From contig NC_044599.1 of the NCBI RefSeq assembly GCF_901933205.1, positions 1,748,841 through 1,812,840 of the forward strand: a DNA stretch of 64,000 bases. Reading direction: 5' to 3'. Shown piece after piece: positions 61,958-64,000 of the stretch. Position numbers and translations under genes: made by a program. Source of the stretch: Camarhynchus parvulus. Its lineage: Eukaryota; Chordata; Aves; Passeriformes; Thraupidae. How positions within the stretch are numbered: the stretch's first letter is position 1; every line of letters begins with the position of its first letter. The notes below the pieces were generated by a model. It was given only the letters and a program-made list of their open reading frames with translations. It made no database searches and was not told the DNA's origin.

Positions 61958-63774
61958 ATGTCGCTGACCGTGGTTCTCCTTCTCCTGAGCCTCCCGCGGG
62001 TGGCAGCTGCCAAGGGCGGGTGGTGCCCGGCTTGCGGGGTGGCCTCGCTGGCCCCCGGGGCTCAGCGGGACGCGCTCCTGGCTCTGGCCAAGCAGAGCAT
62101 CCTGGCCAAGCTCCGGTTACCGGGCAGACCCAGCGTGCCGCGGCCGCCGTCCCGGGGCTCGCTGCTGACCGCGCTCCGTGCGATGCTGCGGGACGGGGCT
62201 GCAACCCCCGGGGTGCTCCGGGATGGATCCGCCAGCCCCGGGATGTTCCGGGATGGAGCCGACACCCCCGGGATGACCCGGGACGGAGATGCCAGCCCCG
62301 GGATGCTCCGGGATGGATCCGCCACCCCCGGGATCCTCCGGGATGGAGCCGACACCCCCGGGATGATCCAGGATGCAACCCCCGGGGTTCTCCGGGATGG
62401 ATCCGCCACCCCCGGGATGCTCCGGGATGGATCCGCCACCCCCGGGATGCTCCGGGACGGCCGCGGGACGGGGCTGCAGGAGTACGAGCTGCTGAGCTTT
62501 GCTGAGCCAGGTGAGGGCGGATCCGCGTCCTGCGGGTAGGGGGCACCGGGGGGAGGGAGGGAAGGAGGGAAGGGAGGTGGGAGGTGCAGCAGGACGTGGG
62601 GACGCTGCTGCTGGAAGGTGGGACACCTCCCAAAGGTGCCAAGATGGGCGGGCGGCAGATGTGCTGCTTCTGTCGTGTCACCTGTTGCCCACTTGGGCTG
62701 AACCCTCCCCTTATATATAATATAATATAATATAATATAATATAATATAATATAATATAATATAATATAATATAATATAATATAATATAATATAATATAA
62801 TATAATATAATATAATATAATATAATATAATATAATATAATATAATATAATATAATATAATATAATATAATATAATATAATATAATATAATATAATATAA
62901 TATAATATAATATAATATAATATAATATAATATAATATAATATAATATAATATAATATAATATAATGTAATGTAATGTAATGTAATGTAATTAATAATGT
63001 AATATAATATAATATAATATAATATAATATAATATAATGTAATATAATATAATATAATATAATATAATATAATATAATATAATATAATATAATATAATAT
63101 AATATAATATAATATAATATAATATAATATAATATAATATAGCATAATATAATTAGCCTTCTGAGAACTTGGAGTCAATTCTCATCTCCCACCTCGTCCT
63201 GGGGACCCTCACAACACCACAACAGGGGTGGGACAGGATTTCACTTCACTCCTGATTCTCCTCTTGCTTCTCTGCAGGATCCTCCACTTCCCACAAGGTC
63301 CAGTTCCATTTCCGCTTCTCCCAGGAGGTGGCCAGGAGCACTGAGGTCCAGCAGGCCACCCTGTACCTGTTCTGGACATCCCTTGGGACCCATCCTGTCA
63401 CCATCAGGCTCCTCCAGCCAGACCCAGCAGGACCAAACCTGACGGTGACCAGCGAGACCCGGCTGGAGGTGCAGGGACCCGGCTGGACCACGCTGGACGT
63501 GGGAGCAGCCGTGCAGAACCTCTTCACCCAGGACACCCCACGGCTCACAGTGCACCTGGAGCTGCCAGAGGGTTGGGAATCCCCTCTCCCATCCCACCAC
63601 GGCGATTCCCACCGGCCATTCGTGGTGGCCAAAGCTCGTTCCAGGACTCCCCACCGCGTCCGGCGGCGCGGCGTGAATTGCGGCGCCGACTCGCGGATGT
63701 GCTGCCGCCGGGAATTCTTCGTGGATTTCAAGGAGATCGGTTGGGAGGATTGGATCATCCAGCCCGAGGGGTAT
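61958..63774 (+). CDS. INHBC: INHBC-like activin/inhibin beta-C precursor, incomplete
   Basis: A TGF-beta family secreted ligand precursor. Exon 1 is 61958-62510 and exon 2 begins at 63278; the phase-1 GT-AG intron position matches mammalian INHBC/INHBE. The start at 61958 gives a short signal peptide (about 1-18, MSLTVVLLLL) followed by the family CPACG motif; an earlier in-frame ATG at 61850 was not chosen for that reason. The prodomain includes a tandem-repeat insertion (79-166) and an N-glycosylation motif NLT. The furin-type RVRRR site (311-315) precedes a mature domain starting GVNCGADSRMCCRREFF. Its EFFVDFKEIGW wording resembles INHBC more than INHBE. About 35 mature residues are present, up to the conserved EGY (Tyr350). 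The sequence then leaves the family and meets a stop at 63787. Either an intron starts at 63771 or an LTR-like element interrupts the exon. Confidence 0.9.
62192..62455 (+). repeat. INHBC: Coding minisatellite in INHBC prodomain (nine 10-residue units)
   Basis: 264 bp made of eight 30-bp units and one 24-bp unit, all in frame. Consensus residues are DGSATPGMLR, with variants such as DGADTPGMTR and DGDASPGMLR. It sits between the TALRAML helix and the LQEYELLSFAEPG strand, where mammals have roughly ten to fifteen ordinary residues. The short unit is the seventh. Confidence 0.95.
62711..63195 (+). repeat. (TATAA)n array in INHBC intron, ending in a family A 3' end
   Basis: About 440 bp of nearly pure TATAA with a short TGTAA interruption near 62966-63000. 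It ends in TAATTAGCCTTCTGAGAACT and TTGGAGTCAATTCTCATCTC, the family A LTR tail. It fills most of the single INHBC intron (62511-63277). Confidence 0.93.
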
Positions 63775-64000
63775 GTTTTGTGGAGATAAACAAAACTCCA
63801 CAACTTTTGTGAAGTTTTGTGGAGATAAAAAAAACTCCACAACTTTTGTGAAAGTTGTAAAGCTGGTATGGTTATTACAGGAGTCGTTCTCTTAAAATGA
63901 CATGCATACTTCTGGGAACTTCAGGTCCCTTTTTATCCCCCTCTCAAATACATATCCATGCAATTTCACAAGAGGTTGTGAAAAGGACAAGATGGGCACC
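63774..64000. mobile_element. LTR-like sequence entering from the INHBC exon 2 break
   Basis: From 63774 the sequence begins TGTTTTGTGGAG and contains two near-identical 39-bp copies, each able to form a hairpin (TTGTGGAG with CTCCACAA). It continues into text resembling the LTR-like element at about 40105-40680: both have GTTATTAC or GTTTATTG just after an AAAG-G motif. The left boundary TG fits an LTR end, probably of a minus-oriented element. The right end lies outside the window. Confidence 0.5.

Noticed and set aside
62711..63178. Minus-strand IILYY-repeat frame that looks like a membrane protein
   Set aside because: It is (TATAA)n translated; the same artefact occurs at 21408-21764, 26412-26762 and 30890-31075.
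63771..63789. INHBC as a complete protein ending VLWR then stop
   Set aside because: The family needs about 80 more residues with the remaining cysteines; the four extra residues come from the foreign sequence.

Overview
This is vertebrate nuclear DNA, most likely from a songbird (passerine) and probably from a small, GC-rich microchromosome. The evidence is vertebrate genes with GT-AG introns, avian CR1-type repeat ends, several LTR-like repeats of a kind common in passerine genomes, and an exceptional load of minisatellites. There is no bacterial gene organisation. Most long open frames here are translations of tandem repeats and are not genes. The species is an inference; the genes are not.

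Three protein-coding genes are supported. STAC3 (minus, coding 14880 to 7960) is complete: 11 coding exons and 364 residues, with a C1 zinc finger and two SH3 domains. R3HDM2 (minus, coding 39952 to 18331) is complete in its coding part: 22 coding exons giving 1014 codons in phase, with a 5' noncoding leader that probably reaches a CpG-island promoter near 60.3-60.65 kb. INHBC (plus, 61958 onward) is the activin beta-C precursor. It has a signal peptide and prodomain in exon 1, and the rest of the prodomain, the cleavage site and the start of the mature domain in exon 2. Order and orientation match the mammalian STAC3 - R3HDM2 - INHBC neighbourhood. Exon coordinates were read by hand from splice sites and phase. 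They are consistent throughout, because each coding sum is divisible by three.

Layout. 1-6.6 kb: no recognisable gene; blocks of C/G-rich minisatellite separated by short AT-rich islands with homeodomain- and POU-type motifs, including two perfect palindromic pairs. 6.6-6.85 kb: a CpG-rich, promoter-like patch with a CTCF-like site, an RFX X-box and two CREs, but no exon visible beside it. 7.6-16.0 kb: STAC3. 16.0-17.95 kb: intergenic, minisatellite plus an LTR-like element. 17.95-60.6 kb: R3HDM2, whose last 22 kb hold the coding exons and whose first 20 kb are a repeat-filled 5' intron. 60.6-61.7 kb: minisatellite between the head-to-head R3HDM2 and INHBC promoters. 61.7-64.0 kb: INHBC, running off the window.

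The most unusual items are as follows. The INHBC prodomain contains nine tandem copies of a 10-residue unit. INHBC's mature domain breaks off right after its conserved Gly-Tyr and runs into LTR-like sequence. R3HDM2 has an in-frame 78-bp tandem duplication. Two R3HDM2 introns carry tandem arrays that re-copy the neighbouring 3' splice site. A GC-AG intron sits before the last R3HDM2 exon. A 47-base G run lies in a STAC3 intron, and a 2.3-kb AT-rich satellite contains inverted units.
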